Assembly: GCF_001439785.1 (NCBI RefSeq)
Contig: NZ_JYLI01000025.1
Span: forward strand, 20,439 to 84,438
DNA length: 64,000 bases
Direction of reading: 5' to 3'
Source: Pseudomonas poae
GTDB taxonomy: Bacteria; Pseudomonadota; Gammaproteobacteria; Pseudomonadales; Pseudomonadaceae
Each line of letters begins with the position of its first letter. The stretch's first letter is position 1. Below the pieces are notes generated by a model, which was not told the DNA's origin, searched no databases, and saw only the letters and a program-made list of their open reading frames with translations. A program made the position numbers and the translations under genes. Below, piece by piece: positions 25,081 through 34,085 of the stretch.

Positions 25081-26043
25081 TTAGAACGACGCGTCCTTCA
25101 ACCCATCGAGGTAGCGCTCGGCGTCCAGGGCCGCCATGCAGCCGGCGCCGGCCGAGGTGATGGCTTGGCGGTAAACGTGGTCGGCCACGTCACCGGCGGC
25201 GAAGATGCCGTCGATGTTGGTAGCAGTAGCGTTGCCTTCACGGCCGCCCTGCACCACCAGGTAACCGTCCTTGGCCTCGAGCACGCCTTCGAACAACGAC
25301 GTGTTCGGGGTGTGGCCGATGGCGATGAACACACCATCGACTTTCAACTCGTCGAAGCTGCCGTCGTTGTTTTTCAGGCGCGCACCGGTTACGCCCATGT
25401 TGTCGCCCAGGACTTCGTCCAGCGTGGCGTTGAGCTTGAGGATGATTTTGCCTTCAGCGACACGGGCGTGCAGCTTGTCGATCAGAATCTTCTCGGCGCG
25501 GAAAGTCTCGCGACGGTGCACCAGGGTCACGGTGCTGGCGATATTGGCCAGGTACAGCGCCTCTTCCACGGCAGTGTTGCCACCACCGACCACGGCCACG
25601 GGCTTGTTGCGATAGAAAAAACCGTCGCAGGTGGCGCAGGCGGACACGCCCTTGCCCATGAACGCTTCTTCCGACGGCAGGCCCAGGTAACGGGCGCTGG
25701 CGCCAGTGGCGATGATCAGCGCGTCACAGGTGTACACGCCGCTGTCGCCGGTCAGGCTGTAAGGCTTTTTGGAGAAGTCGACGGTGTTGATGTGGTCGAA
25801 GACGATCTCGGTTTCGAAGCGCTCGGCGTGCTCCTTCATGCGCTCCATCAGCGCCGGGCCGGTCAGGCCGTGCACGTCGCCCGGCCAGTTGTCGACTTCG
25901 GTAGTGGTGGTCAGTTGACCGCCCGCCTGCATGCCGGTGATCAGCAGCGGCTTGAGGTTGGCCCGGGCAGCGTAGACGGCAGCGCTGTAACCGGCAGGGC
26001 CGGAACCGAGAATAATCACTCGCGAATGACGGGTATCAGACAT
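25081..26043 (-). CDS. trxB: Thioredoxin reductase (TrxB)
   Basis: A 320-residue FAD enzyme that reduces thioredoxin with NADPH. The FAD loop is GSGPAGYSAA (13-22), the redox pair is CATC with C136 and C139, and GGGNTAVEEA is the NADPH loop. FAAGDVADH near the C-terminus is the second FAD motif. Length is the same as E. coli TrxB. It converges on the hopJ-family gene at a shared terminator and is divergent from cysZ. Confidence 0.97.
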   Translation of the reverse strand: MSDTRHSRVIILGSGPAGYSAAVYAARANLKPLLITGMQAGGQLTTTTEVDNWPGDVHGLTGPALMERMKEHAERFETEIVFDHINTVDFSKKPYSLTGDSGVYTCDALIIATGASARYLGLPSEEAFMGKGVSACATCDGFFYRNKPVAVVGGGNTAVEEALYLANIASTVTLVHRRETFRAEKILIDKLHARVAEGKIILKLNATLDEVLGDNMGVTGARLKNNDGSFDELKVDGVFIAIGHTPNTSLFEGVLEAKDGYLVVQGGREGNATATNIDGIFAAGDVADHVYRQAITSAGAGCMAALDAERYLDGLKDASF

Positions 26044-26324
26044 GACTCACTCCTGTCGACCGCCCGCAGAACAGGGCGGCTGGAATAAAAAAGGACTGCG
26101 AAGCACTTGGGGAAGGCTTGAACTCGCAGATCCTGAAAATGATGGGTGCAGCGTATAGAGGGGGGCAAGATTAAGGAAATACGCATTAACAATCCAGCTC
26201 ATAGGTGGTCTCTATGCAGTCGGCTCTACTCATCGACGGCTTTGTTACTGCTGATGTTGCCGCTTTCGACTTGCGTACAAAGTCGGTAAGGTCGGCGCGT
26301 TCGTCATCCTGCTCGGAGTTCACC

Positions 26325-27089
26325 ATGCCCGCTCCTGTTCTTTCCGGCCCGCAATACCTGCGCGAAGGCCTCAAACTGGTATTGAGCCCCGGGCTACGCC
26401 TGTTTGTGCTGCTGCCGCTGGCGATCAACCTGGCGCTGTTCGTCGGCTTGATCTATTTCGCCGGCCATCAGTTCAGCCTGTGGGTCGATCACCTGATGCC
26501 AACACTGCCCAGTTGGCTGAGCTTCCTGAACTACCTGTTGTGGCCGCTGTTTGTGGTGCTGGTGGTGCTGATGGTGTTTTTCACTTTTACCATGCTCGCC
26601 AATATCATCGCGGCGCCGTTCAACGGTTTTCTGTCGGAGAAAGTCGAAGTGGTGGTACGCGGCACCGACGACTTCCCGGCGTTCAGCTGGGGCGAGTTGA
26701 TCGCCATGGTCCCGCGCACCCTGACCCGGGAAATGCGCAAGCTGGGCTATTTCCTGCCCCGCGCCATCGGGCTGTTTATCCTGTCGTTCATTCCCGTGGT
26801 CAACCTGATCGCAGCGCCGCTTTGGCTGCTGTTCGGCGTGTGGATGATGGCGATCCAGTACATCGACTACCCGGCCGACAACCACAAACTGGGCTGGAAC
26901 GAAATGCTCGCCTGGCTGCGCCAGAAGCGCTGGCAGAGCATGAGCTTTGGCGGGGTCGTCTATCTGGTGCTGCTGGTCCCGGTGGTTAACCTGCTGATGA
27001 TGCCGGCAGCGGTGGCCGGCGCCACGTTGTTCTGGGTGCGCGAACAAGGGGCCGAGGCGATGGCGGCGCAGCCGATCACTCGGTCATAA
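26325..27089 (+). CDS. cysZ: Sulfate transporter CysZ
   Basis: A 254-residue inner-membrane protein with four to six hydrophobic segments. It begins MPAPVLSGPQYLREGLKLVLSPGLR and has the family feature NIIAAPFNGFLSEKVE (about 94-109). CysZ brings sulfate into the cell for cysteine synthesis. The ATG at 26325 has CGGAG in front; the longer open frame from 26205 would add a polar 40-residue lead with no ribosome site. It is next to trxB, which supplies thioredoxin for PAPS reduction. Confidence 0.92.
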   Translation: MPAPVLSGPQYLREGLKLVLSPGLRLFVLLPLAINLALFVGLIYFAGHQFSLWVDHLMPTLPSWLSFLNYLLWPLFVVLVVLMVFFTFTMLANIIAAPFNGFLSEKVEVVVRGTDDFPAFSWGELIAMVPRTLTREMRKLGYFLPRAIGLFILSFIPVVNLIAAPLWLLFGVWMMAIQYIDYPADNHKLGWNEMLAWLRQKRWQSMSFGGVVYLVLLVPVVNLLMMPAAVAGATLFWVREQGAEAMAAQPITRS

Positions 27090-27143
27090 ATCCATCATCC
27101 ACGCGACACATTGACGACATGGCCCACGGCGACACTGTGGGTC

Positions 27144-28346
27144 ATGACGACAGCCTCGCTCCACATCACACTGATCACCGAAACCTTCCCGCCAGAAATC
27201 AACGGGGTGGCCAATACCCTTGGCCGCCTGTGCGACGGTTTGCGCGCGCGTGGCCATGTGGTCGAACTGGTGCGCCCGCGCCAGGGCATCGACCAGTGCC
27301 GGCCCAGCGACGACGAACTGCTGCTGTGCCGCGGCTGGCCGTTGCCGGGCTACCCGGGCCTGCAATGGGGCCAGTCGTCGATGCACAAGCTGTTGCGACG
27401 CTGGACGCGCCAACGCCCGGATGTGCTGTACATCGCCACCGAGGGGCCGCTGGGGCTCTCGGCGTTGCGCGCGGCGCGGCGCCTGGGAATCAGCGTGGTG
27501 AGTGGCTTTCACACCAACTTTCAGCAATACACCAACCGCTACGGAATGAGCCTGCTGAGCAGGATGGTCACGCATTACCTGCGCTGGTTTCATAATCGCT
27601 CGGCCCTGACCCTGGTGCCCAGCGCCAGCCAGCGCCTGGAGTTGGAACGTCGGCAGTTCGAACGTCTGGGAATGTTGTCGCGCGGGGTCGACAGCCAACT
27701 GTTCCATCCCGCCAAACGTGACTGCACGCTGCGTGAAACCTGGGGCCTGGAGAACGACGACATTGCCGTGCTGCACGTGGGGCGCCTGGCTGCGGAGAAA
27801 AACCTCGGGTTGCTCAAACGCTGTTTTGAAGGGTTGCAGGACAGCTATCCCGCTCGACGCATGAAGCTGATCATCGTGGGCGACGGCCCGCAACGCGCTG
27901 TACTGGAACGCGACCTGCCCGAGGCGGTGTTCTGCGGCACCCGGCGTGGCGAAGAACTGGCGCGCCATTACGCTTGCGGCGATCTGTTCCTGTTTCCCAG
28001 CCTGACTGAGACCTTCGGCAATGTGGTGCTCGAAGCCATGGCCTCGGGGCTTGGTGTGGTCGCGTATGACCAGGCGGCGGCCACCCAGCATATTCGCCAC
28101 GGCTACAACGGCGTACTGGCCATGCCTGGCGATGAGGGCGCGTTCTGCGAAGCGGCCACCTGGCTGCTGGAAGAACGCGAAACCTTGCGCAGGGCGCGCC
28201 TGAACGCGCGCCAGCATGCGAGTCGCCAGGGATGGACGGCGATTATCGAGCAGTTCGAGCGCCAGTTGCGGGGGGTGTGCAAGGAGCCGCATCCGTCGCC
28301 GCTCCTTACGCCCTTTACACCAGGGTCGTCAGCGCCTCACGACTGA
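27144..28346 (+). CDS. GT4-family glycosyltransferase
   Basis: A 400-residue GT-B glycosyltransferase. The N-terminal acceptor domain starts HITLITETFPPEINGVANTL, typical of the mannosyl/glucosyl transferases that act on membrane diacylglycerol or phosphatidylinositol. The C-terminal donor domain has VLHVGRLAAEKNLGLL and the EX7E-like SLTETFGNVVLEAMASG. No membrane anchor is seen. A glycolipid product is possible but the acceptor cannot be read. The start at 27144 is the best available; the ribosome site (GTGGG) is weak. Its 3' end overlaps the convergent OYE gene by 32 bases. Confidence 0.83.
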   Translation: MTTASLHITLITETFPPEINGVANTLGRLCDGLRARGHVVELVRPRQGIDQCRPSDDELLLCRGWPLPGYPGLQWGQSSMHKLLRRWTRQRPDVLYIATEGPLGLSALRAARRLGISVVSGFHTNFQQYTNRYGMSLLSRMVTHYLRWFHNRSALTLVPSASQRLELERRQFERLGMLSRGVDSQLFHPAKRDCTLRETWGLENDDIAVLHVGRLAAEKNLGLLKRCFEGLQDSYPARRMKLIIVGDGPQRAVLERDLPEAVFCGTRRGEELARHYACGDLFLFPSLTETFGNVVLEAMASGLGVVAYDQAAATQHIRHGYNGVLAMPGDEGAFCEAATWLLEERETLRRARLNARQHASRQGWTAIIEQFERQLRGVCKEPHPSPLLTPFTPGSSAPHD

Positions 28347-29418
28347 ACGGCAGGATATCGCCCTCACGCCCTTCACGCACCTTCACCGCCCACTCCGGGT
28401 CCACCAGCAGGGCACGACCCACGGCCACCAGATCGAATTCGCCGTTGTTCAGACGCTCGAGCAGATTTTCCAGGCTGGCGGGCTGCGCGACCTTATCGGT
28501 GTTGACCATGAACTGCAGGAACTCGCCATCCAGGCCGACGCTGCCCACGGTGATAGTAGGCTTGCCCGTGAGCTGACGTGTCCAGCCAGCCAGATTGAGG
28601 TCGGAGCCTTCGAACTCCGGCTCCCAGAAGCGACGGGTGGAGCAGTGAAAAATATCCACGCCGGCGTCGGACAACGGTTTGAGGAATTCACCCAGCGCCT
28701 CGGGGGTTTGCACCAGACGCGCGGTGTAGTCCTGCTGTTTCCACTGCGAGAAACGGAAGATGATCGGGAAATCCGGGCCCACTGCGGCGCGGGTGGCCTG
28801 GATCAACTCGATGGCAAAACGCGAACGGTTAGCCAGACTTCCTCCGTATTCGTCGGTGCGCTGGTTGCTGCCCTCCCAGAAGAACTGATCGACCAGATAA
28901 CCATGGGCACCATGGATTTCCACGCCATCCATGCCAATGCGCTGGGCATCCCTGGCGGACTGGGCGAAGGCGTCGATCACGTCCTTGATGTCCTGAACGG
29001 TCATGCCGTGGACGACCACCTTGCCGTCCTTGAGTTTTTCCATCGGGCCGTAAGCCGGCACGCTGGCGTCAGGCTCGGTGCCCGGACGACGTACACTGCC
29101 CACGTGCCACAGTTGCGGGACGATCTTGCCGCCTTCGGCATGGACAGCGTCGACCACCTGCTTCCAGCCGGCCAGGGCGGCTTCGCCGTAAAAATGCGGG
29201 ACGTTGGGGTAGCCGTTGGAGGCCGGGTGACCGACCACGGTGCCCTCGCTGATGATCAGGCCCACGCCAGCGGCGGCGCGGCGGCGGTAGTACTCGATAA
29301 CCTTGGCGTTGGGCACGCCGCCCGGGGAAAAGGAACGGGTCATGGGCGCCATGACCACGCGGGTCGACAGTTGCAGCGTACCGAGTTGGAAGGGTTTGAA
29401 CAGGGCTTGGACAGACAC
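28315..29418 (-). CDS. Old Yellow Enzyme-family NADH:flavin oxidoreductase
   Basis: A 367-residue FMN enzyme with a TIM barrel. MAPMTRSFSPGG (about 23-34), IHGAHGYLVDQFFWEGSNQR with the two substrate-binding histidines, DEYGGSLANRSRF and VGRALLVDPEWAVKV are OYE signatures. It reduces activated C=C bonds with NAD(P)H; natural substrate unknown. I take the GTG at 29418, which has GGAG 8 bases before it and gives the usual N-terminus (SVQALFKPFQLG); the longer frame from 29466 adds non-homologous residues. Confidence 0.88.
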   Translation of the reverse strand: MSVQALFKPFQLGTLQLSTRVVMAPMTRSFSPGGVPNAKVIEYYRRRAAAGVGLIISEGTVVGHPASNGYPNVPHFYGEAALAGWKQVVDAVHAEGGKIVPQLWHVGSVRRPGTEPDASVPAYGPMEKLKDGKVVVHGMTVQDIKDVIDAFAQSARDAQRIGMDGVEIHGAHGYLVDQFFWEGSNQRTDEYGGSLANRSRFAIELIQATRAAVGPDFPIIFRFSQWKQQDYTARLVQTPEALGEFLKPLSDAGVDIFHCSTRRFWEPEFEGSDLNLAGWTRQLTGKPTITVGSVGLDGEFLQFMVNTDKVAQPASLENLLERLNNGEFDLVAVGRALLVDPEWAVKVREGREGDILPFSREALTTLV

Positions 29419-29529
29419 GGCACACTCCACGAAAGACGGGTTTATGACGTGGATAATATGGGCCATGCCGCGCGCCGCACAGCACTATTGATAGGAGTGA
29501 TTGAAGTCCAGAAGCGAGCGAAGTGTGAC

Positions 29530-30012
29530 TCAGCTCAGGGCTTTTTCGATGGCCTGGACGATTGCCGGGTCTTCCGGCGGGGTACGTGGCGAGAAACGCG
29601 CCAGCACGCGTCCATCTTTGCCCAACAGGAATTTCTCGAAGTTCCAGGTGATATCCCCGGGAAACTCGGCGCCCTCGCCCGCCAGCAAGCGGTATAACTG
29701 GTGACGCTCAGGGCCGTTCACGTCGAGCTTGCTGCCCAGGGGAAACGTGACGCCGTAATTCAGACTGCAGAACTGGCTGATCTCTTCGTCGGTGCCCGGC
29801 TCCTGCCCCGCAAACTGATTGCACGGCAGGCCCAGCACCGTGAAACCCTGGCTCTTGTACTGCTGATAGAGGTTTTCGAGCGCCGCATATTGCGGGGTCA
29901 AACCACATTTGGAGGCCACGTTGACCACCAGCACCACTTGCCCCTTCAAGGGTGCCAGCGGCAGCTCTTGACCGTCCAAAGCTTTGAGTTTCAGGTCGTG
30001 GAAAGCACTCAT
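29530..30012 (-). CDS. Glutathione peroxidase (thioredoxin-dependent type)
   Basis: A 160-residue peroxidase. The catalytic cysteine is C36 in NVASKCGLTPQY, the glutamine and tryptophan of the active site are in LPCNQFAGQEPG and ITWNFEKFLL. Bacterial enzymes of this kind usually take electrons from thioredoxin. The ATG at 30012 (MSAFHDLKLK) gives the standard length; the longer frame adds 49 unrelated residues. Nearby trxB is consistent but not linked in an operon. Confidence 0.93.
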   Translation of the reverse strand: MSAFHDLKLKALDGQELPLAPLKGQVVLVVNVASKCGLTPQYAALENLYQQYKSQGFTVLGLPCNQFAGQEPGTDEEISQFCSLNYGVTFPLGSKLDVNGPERHQLYRLLAGEGAEFPGDITWNFEKFLLGKDGRVLARFSPRTPPEDPAIVQAIEKALS

Positions 30013-30112
30013 GACGAACTCCAGATATCCATGTTCTTTGCGTTGCACAGATTCGAGATTACAGACCGCGAGCCTGCAATCATAGACACCGCTGACAAAA
30101 CTCGCCCGCCGG

Positions 30113-30577
30113 TTACTGAGCGGTTGGCCACGGCAGAATCGGAATCGCAGTGACCGCATTCTGCGGGCTGCCCTCGATCAGGCGGTCGCTGTAGACCAGA
30201 TACACCAGGGTATTGCGCTTCTTGTCGAGAAAGCGCACCACCTGCATGGTCTTGAACACCAGCGAGGTGCGCTCCTTGAACACTTCGTCGCCATCCTTGA
30301 GATCGCCCTTGAAGTGGATCGGCCCGACCTGACGGCAGGCAATCGAAGCTTCGGCGCGATCTTCGGCCAGACCCAGGCCGCCTTTGACACCGCCGGTCTT
30401 GGCGCGGGACAGGTAGCAGGTCACGCCATCGACCTTGGGGTCGTCAAAGGCTTCGACAACGATACGGTCGTTGGGGCCGACAAACTTGAACACTGTCGAC
30501 ACCTGGGCGATTTCTTCGGCTGAGGCCACCAGCGGTGTGAGCAACAACAGGCCGAGCACGCACTTCATTAAACGCAT
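30113..30577 (-). CDS. creA: CreA family protein
   Basis: A 154-residue exported protein with a signal peptide (MRLMKCVLGLLLLTPLVASA). The mature part starts EEIAQVSTVFKFVGPNDRIVVEAFDDP, the CreA signature, and includes TCYLSRAKTGG. CreA is named for its place by the creBC genes in E. coli, but its function is unknown, and no creBC is present here. It lies 15 bases downstream of proB, on the same strand, so it may be the last gene of that transcript. Confidence 0.9.
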   Translation of the reverse strand: MRLMKCVLGLLLLTPLVASAEEIAQVSTVFKFVGPNDRIVVEAFDDPKVDGVTCYLSRAKTGGVKGGLGLAEDRAEASIACRQVGPIHFKGDLKDGDEVFKERTSLVFKTMQVVRFLDKKRNTLVYLVYSDRLIEGSPQNAVTAIPILPWPTAQ

Positions 30578-30592
30578 CGTGTATTCCTTTGA

Positions 30593-31711
30593 TTAAACCA
30601 GGATCAGGTTGTCGCGGTGAACCAGTTCCGGCTCGGCCATGTAACCCAATACTCCGACAATGGCGTCAGACGATTGTCCAATAATCTTCTGCGCTTCCAG
30701 GGCACTGTAGTTGGCCAGGCCCCGGGCGATTTCGCGACCATCAGGCGCTACACACACCACCATCTCGCCACGGCGGAAGCTGCCCTGCACCCGTTTGACG
30801 CCCACCGGCAACAGGCTCTTGTTGCCCTGGGATAAGGCCGAGACCGCACCGGCGTCCAGCACCAGGGTGCCACGGGTTTGCAAATGCCCCGCCAGCCACT
30901 GCTTGCGCGCCGCCAGCATGCCGCGCTCCGGCGACAGCAGTGTGCCGATGCGCTCGCCGGCCTTGAGGCGATCCAGCACGCGCTCAAGGCGCCCGCCAAC
31001 GATGATGGTGTGAGCACCGGAACGCGCCGCCAGGCGAGCGGCGCGCAGCTTGGTCTGCATGCCGCCACGGCCCAGGGCGCCGCCGACGCTGCCGGCGACC
31101 GCGTCCAGCGCGGGGTCGTCCGCGCGCGCCTCATAAATAAGCTGCGCGTCGGGGTTGTTGCGCGGGTCGGCGTCGAACATGCCGTCGCGATCGGTCAGAA
31201 TCACCAGCAAGTCGGCTTCGACCAGATTGGCGACCAGCGCGGCCAGGGTGTCGTTGTCGCCGAAGCGGATTTCGTCGGTGACCACCGTGTCGTTCTCGTT
31301 GATCACCGGGATCACCTTGAGCTCCACCAGTGCGCGCAAGGTGCTGCGGGCGTTGAGGTAGCGCTTGCGGTCGGACAGGTCGTCATGGGTCAGCAGGATC
31401 TGCGCCGTATGGCGACCGTGCTCGGCAAAGCTCGATTCCCAAGCTTGCACCAAGCCCATCTGGCCGATGGCGGCGGCGGCTTGCAGTTCATGCATCGCGC
31501 TGGGTCGCGCGGTCCAGCCGAGGCGGCTCATGCCGGCAGCAACGGCGCCCGAGGACACCAGCACCAACTCCACGCCCGCTTCATGCAAGGCCACCATCTG
31601 CTCGACCCAGACGCTCATTGCTGCGCGATCCAGACCTTTGCCATCCGCCGTCAGCAGCGCACTTCCGATCTTTACGACCCAGCGCTGCGCGCCTGTCACT
31701 TTGCTCCGCAT
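30593..31711 (-). CDS. proB: Glutamate 5-kinase (ProB)
   Basis: A 372-residue enzyme for the first step of proline synthesis. The amino-acid-kinase domain starts RWVVKIGSALLTADGKGLD and has SSGAVAAGMSRLG and NENDTVVTDEIRFGDNDTLAA, which bind glutamate and ATP. The last 90 residues form a PUA domain (RGTLVLDAGAVSALSQGNKSLLPVGV). Two ATGs stand side by side at 31714 and 31711; I use the second, which gives the 372-residue length I recall for Pseudomonas ProB. It follows obgE by 113 bp, the common gammaproteobacterial order rplU-rpmA-obgE-proB. Confidence 0.96.
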   Translation of the reverse strand: MRSKVTGAQRWVVKIGSALLTADGKGLDRAAMSVWVEQMVALHEAGVELVLVSSGAVAAGMSRLGWTARPSAMHELQAAAAIGQMGLVQAWESSFAEHGRHTAQILLTHDDLSDRKRYLNARSTLRALVELKVIPVINENDTVVTDEIRFGDNDTLAALVANLVEADLLVILTDRDGMFDADPRNNPDAQLIYEARADDPALDAVAGSVGGALGRGGMQTKLRAARLAARSGAHTIIVGGRLERVLDRLKAGERIGTLLSPERGMLAARKQWLAGHLQTRGTLVLDAGAVSALSQGNKSLLPVGVKRVQGSFRRGEMVVCVAPDGREIARGLANYSALEAQKIIGQSSDAIVGVLGYMAEPELVHRDNLILV

Positions 31712-31824
31712 CATCTTCAACCTTAGAGTGAGGGCTGCACGCGACCCAGCGCCGCCCATAACGTTATACCCGGATACTAAAACGCCGCTCTACAAGGAGC
31801 GGCGTTCAAGTTTATCGCAACGAA

Positions 31825-33048
31825 TCAGTCGCGCACGTAAATGATTTCCGGACCGTCCTCATCATCCACGTCTTCCTCGTCCCAATCGTCGTCGCCGATG
31901 TCATGGACCGACTTCACGCCGCTGCGGCGCAGGGCACGCTGGTCGTCCAGGGCCTGCAGCTGGGCGCGGGCTTCGTCTTCGATCTGCTGGTCGAGCTCGG
32001 CGAGTTCGGCCTTGAACACCGGGTCAGCCGCCAGGCGGTCGGCGCGGTCTTCCAGGTAGCGCATGATGTCGCGGGTCAGGCGCTCGGTGCCTTCTTTGGC
32101 GATGGCCGAGATCACGTAGACCGGACCTTCCCACTCCAGGCGGTCGACGATTTCCTTGACGCGCTCCTCGTGCTCTTCTTCAAGGATCTGGTCGCACTTG
32201 TTCAACACCAGCCAGCGATCACGCTCGGCCAGGGCCGGGCTGAACTTGGTCAGCTCGCTGACGATCACTTCGGCGGCATCCGCAGCGCTGGTTTCATCCA
32301 GCGGCGCCATGTCAACGAGGTGCAGCAGCAAACGGGTGCGCGACAAGTGCTTGAGGAAACGAATACCCAGGCCTGCACCATCGGAAGCGCCTTCGATCAG
32401 GCCGGGGATGTCGGCGATCACAAAGCTCTTCCAGCGGTCGACGCTGACCACGCCCAGGTTTGGCACCAGGGTGGTGAACGGGTAGTCGGCGACTTTCGGC
32501 TTGGCGGCCGAGACCGAGCGGATGAAAGTACTTTTGCCGGCGTTCGGCAGGCCCAGCAGGCCCACGTCCGCCAGTACCTTCATTTCCAGCTTGAGGTCGC
32601 GCTGCTCGCCTGGCTTGCCCGGTGTGGTCTGGCGCGGTGCACGGTTGGTGCTGGACTTGAATCGGGTATTACCCAGACCGTGCCAGCCACCCTGCACGAC
32701 CATCAGCTTCTGGCCGGCCTTGGTCAGGTCGCCGATCACTTCCTGGGTGGCCGAGTCGATAATGGTAGTGCCCACCGGTACACGCAGCACCAGGTCTTCG
32801 CCTTTTTTACCGGTGCAGTCGGTGCTGCCGCCGTTGGAACCACGCTCGGCATCGAAGTGCCGGGTGTAACGGTAGTCGACCAGGGTGTTGAGGTTTTCGT
32901 CGGCCATCATGTAGATGGAACCGCCGTCACCGCCGTCACCGCCGTTTGGGCCACCGTTTTCAATGAATTTTTCGCGACGGAAACTCATGCAACCGTTACC
33001 GCCGTCGCCTGCTTTTACTCGGATGGAAACTTCATCAACGAACTTCAT
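31825..33048 (-). CDS. obgE: GTPase ObgE/CgtA
   Basis: A 407-residue ribosome-associated GTPase. Residues 1-158 are the glycine-rich OBG domain (GGPNGGDGGDGGS). The G domain has G1 GLPNAGKS (166-173), G3 DIPGL and G4 NKCD. The C-terminal tail is strongly acidic (DDDWDEEDVDDEDGPE), as in other pseudomonads. It acts in 50S assembly and stress control. It lies after rpmA but a terminator at 33199-33228 stands between, so it likely has its own promoter in 33049-33198. Confidence 0.97.
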   Translation of the reverse strand: MKFVDEVSIRVKAGDGGNGCMSFRREKFIENGGPNGGDGGDGGSIYMMADENLNTLVDYRYTRHFDAERGSNGGSTDCTGKKGEDLVLRVPVGTTIIDSATQEVIGDLTKAGQKLMVVQGGWHGLGNTRFKSSTNRAPRQTTPGKPGEQRDLKLEMKVLADVGLLGLPNAGKSTFIRSVSAAKPKVADYPFTTLVPNLGVVSVDRWKSFVIADIPGLIEGASDGAGLGIRFLKHLSRTRLLLHLVDMAPLDETSAADAAEVIVSELTKFSPALAERDRWLVLNKCDQILEEEHEERVKEIVDRLEWEGPVYVISAIAKEGTERLTRDIMRYLEDRADRLAADPVFKAELAELDQQIEDEARAQLQALDDQRALRRSGVKSVHDIGDDDWDEEDVDDEDGPEIIYVRD

Positions 33049-33198
33049 AACAAAACGCCTCTCGCCGCACGGGCGAGCTTAAGAAACCAAGACATAAGAC
33101 TCTTGCAAAAATGAGCGCAGCGACCTCAAGCAACGACCGCACATCCTGCTGCTCTCGCCCATGACAAACAGCTTTGCAAGAGACTCACTCCACAAACG

Positions 33199-33228
33199 AA
33201 AAAGCCCCGTCGCAAGACAGGGCTTTTC
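33199..33228 (-). terminator. Terminator of the rplU-rpmA transcript
   Basis: AAAAGCCC(C)GTC / GACAGGGCTTTT around GCAA lies 15 bases past the rpmA stop. Confidence 0.85.
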
Positions 33229-33242
33229 CAGCGATCTCGCAA

Positions 33243-33500
33243 TTAAGCTGCGACAACGCTCACGTAACGGCGGTTGAACGCGCCCTTTACTTCGAACTTG
33301 ATCACGCCTTCGATTTTAGCGAAGAGGGTGTGATCCTTGCCCATGCCAACACCGTAACCGGCGTGGAATTGGGTGCCGCGCTGACGCACGATGATGTTGC
33401 CCGGAATGATTTTCTGGCCGCCATACATCTTCACGCCAAGGCGTTTGGCTTCTGAGTCGCGACCGTTACGGGTACTACCACCAGCTTTTTTGTGTGCCAT
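33243..33500 (-). CDS. rpmA: 50S ribosomal protein L27
   Basis: An 85-residue ribosomal protein recognised from AHKKAGGSTRNGRDSEAKRLG at its N-terminus and IIPGNIIVRQRGTQFHAG. L27 reaches into the peptidyl-transferase centre with its first residues. It follows rplU by 31 bp, and both end at the terminator at 33199-33228. Confidence 0.98.
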   Translation of the reverse strand: MAHKKAGGSTRNGRDSEAKRLGVKMYGGQKIIPGNIIVRQRGTQFHAGYGVGMGKDHTLFAKIEGVIKFEVKGAFNRRYVSVVAA

Positions 33501-33531
33501 GAGTCAATTCTCCTAGTGAGGAATTAGGCTA

Positions 33532-33846
33532 TTAAGCCTGAATACCGGTGATTTTGATCTCGGTGTACCACTGGCGGTGGCCCATACGCTTCATGTGGTG
33601 CTTACGACGACGGAACTTGATGATGCGGATTTTATCGTGACGACCTTGGGAGATCACTTCAGCCACAACGGTAGCGCCAGCAACAACTGGAGCGCCGATG
33701 TTCACGTCATCGCCATTGGCGACCAACAGAACGCGATCAAAAGTAACGGATTCGCCAGTAGCGATTTCCAGTTTTTCGATCTTCAGGTATTCACCTGGGG
33801 CGACTTTGTATTGCTTGCCACCAGTAACAATTACTGCGTACGACAT
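33532..33846 (-). CDS. rplU: 50S ribosomal protein L21
   Basis: A 104-residue ribosomal protein: MSYAVIVTGGKQYKVAPGEYLKIEKLE at the start, RRRKHHMKRMGHRQWYTEIKI at the C-terminus. The ATG at 33846 has GGAGAAATACC before it; the longer frame is a leader, not coding. It is divergent from ispB, as in many gammaproteobacteria. Confidence 0.98.
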   Translation of the reverse strand: MSYAVIVTGGKQYKVAPGEYLKIEKLEIATGESVTFDRVLLVANGDDVNIGAPVVAGATVVAEVISQGRHDKIRIIKFRRRKHHMKRMGHRQWYTEIKITGIQA

Positions 33847-34085
33847 GGTATTTCTCCGATAATCCTGCTCACCCAGCGCTTTATAAGAAGAGGTATTGGC
33901 TGGCATGGCTGCATGGGATGGACGTCCCGAATGCAATTGCGTAAGGCAGGTGCTGCCCAGGAAGTTCAGGGTGCGCGATTGTACGCAAGGTAAATGGGTG
34001 TTGCAAGGGGCCGTCCATCGCGCCTTGACACCCGGGGGTCAGGGTCCTAGCATGCCGCGCAACCCTTCTGGAGCGACTGTCGCTG

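Noticed and set aside
26205..26324. N-terminal extension of cysZ
   Set aside because: No ribosome site and no membrane-protein character; the ATG at 26325 follows CGGAG.
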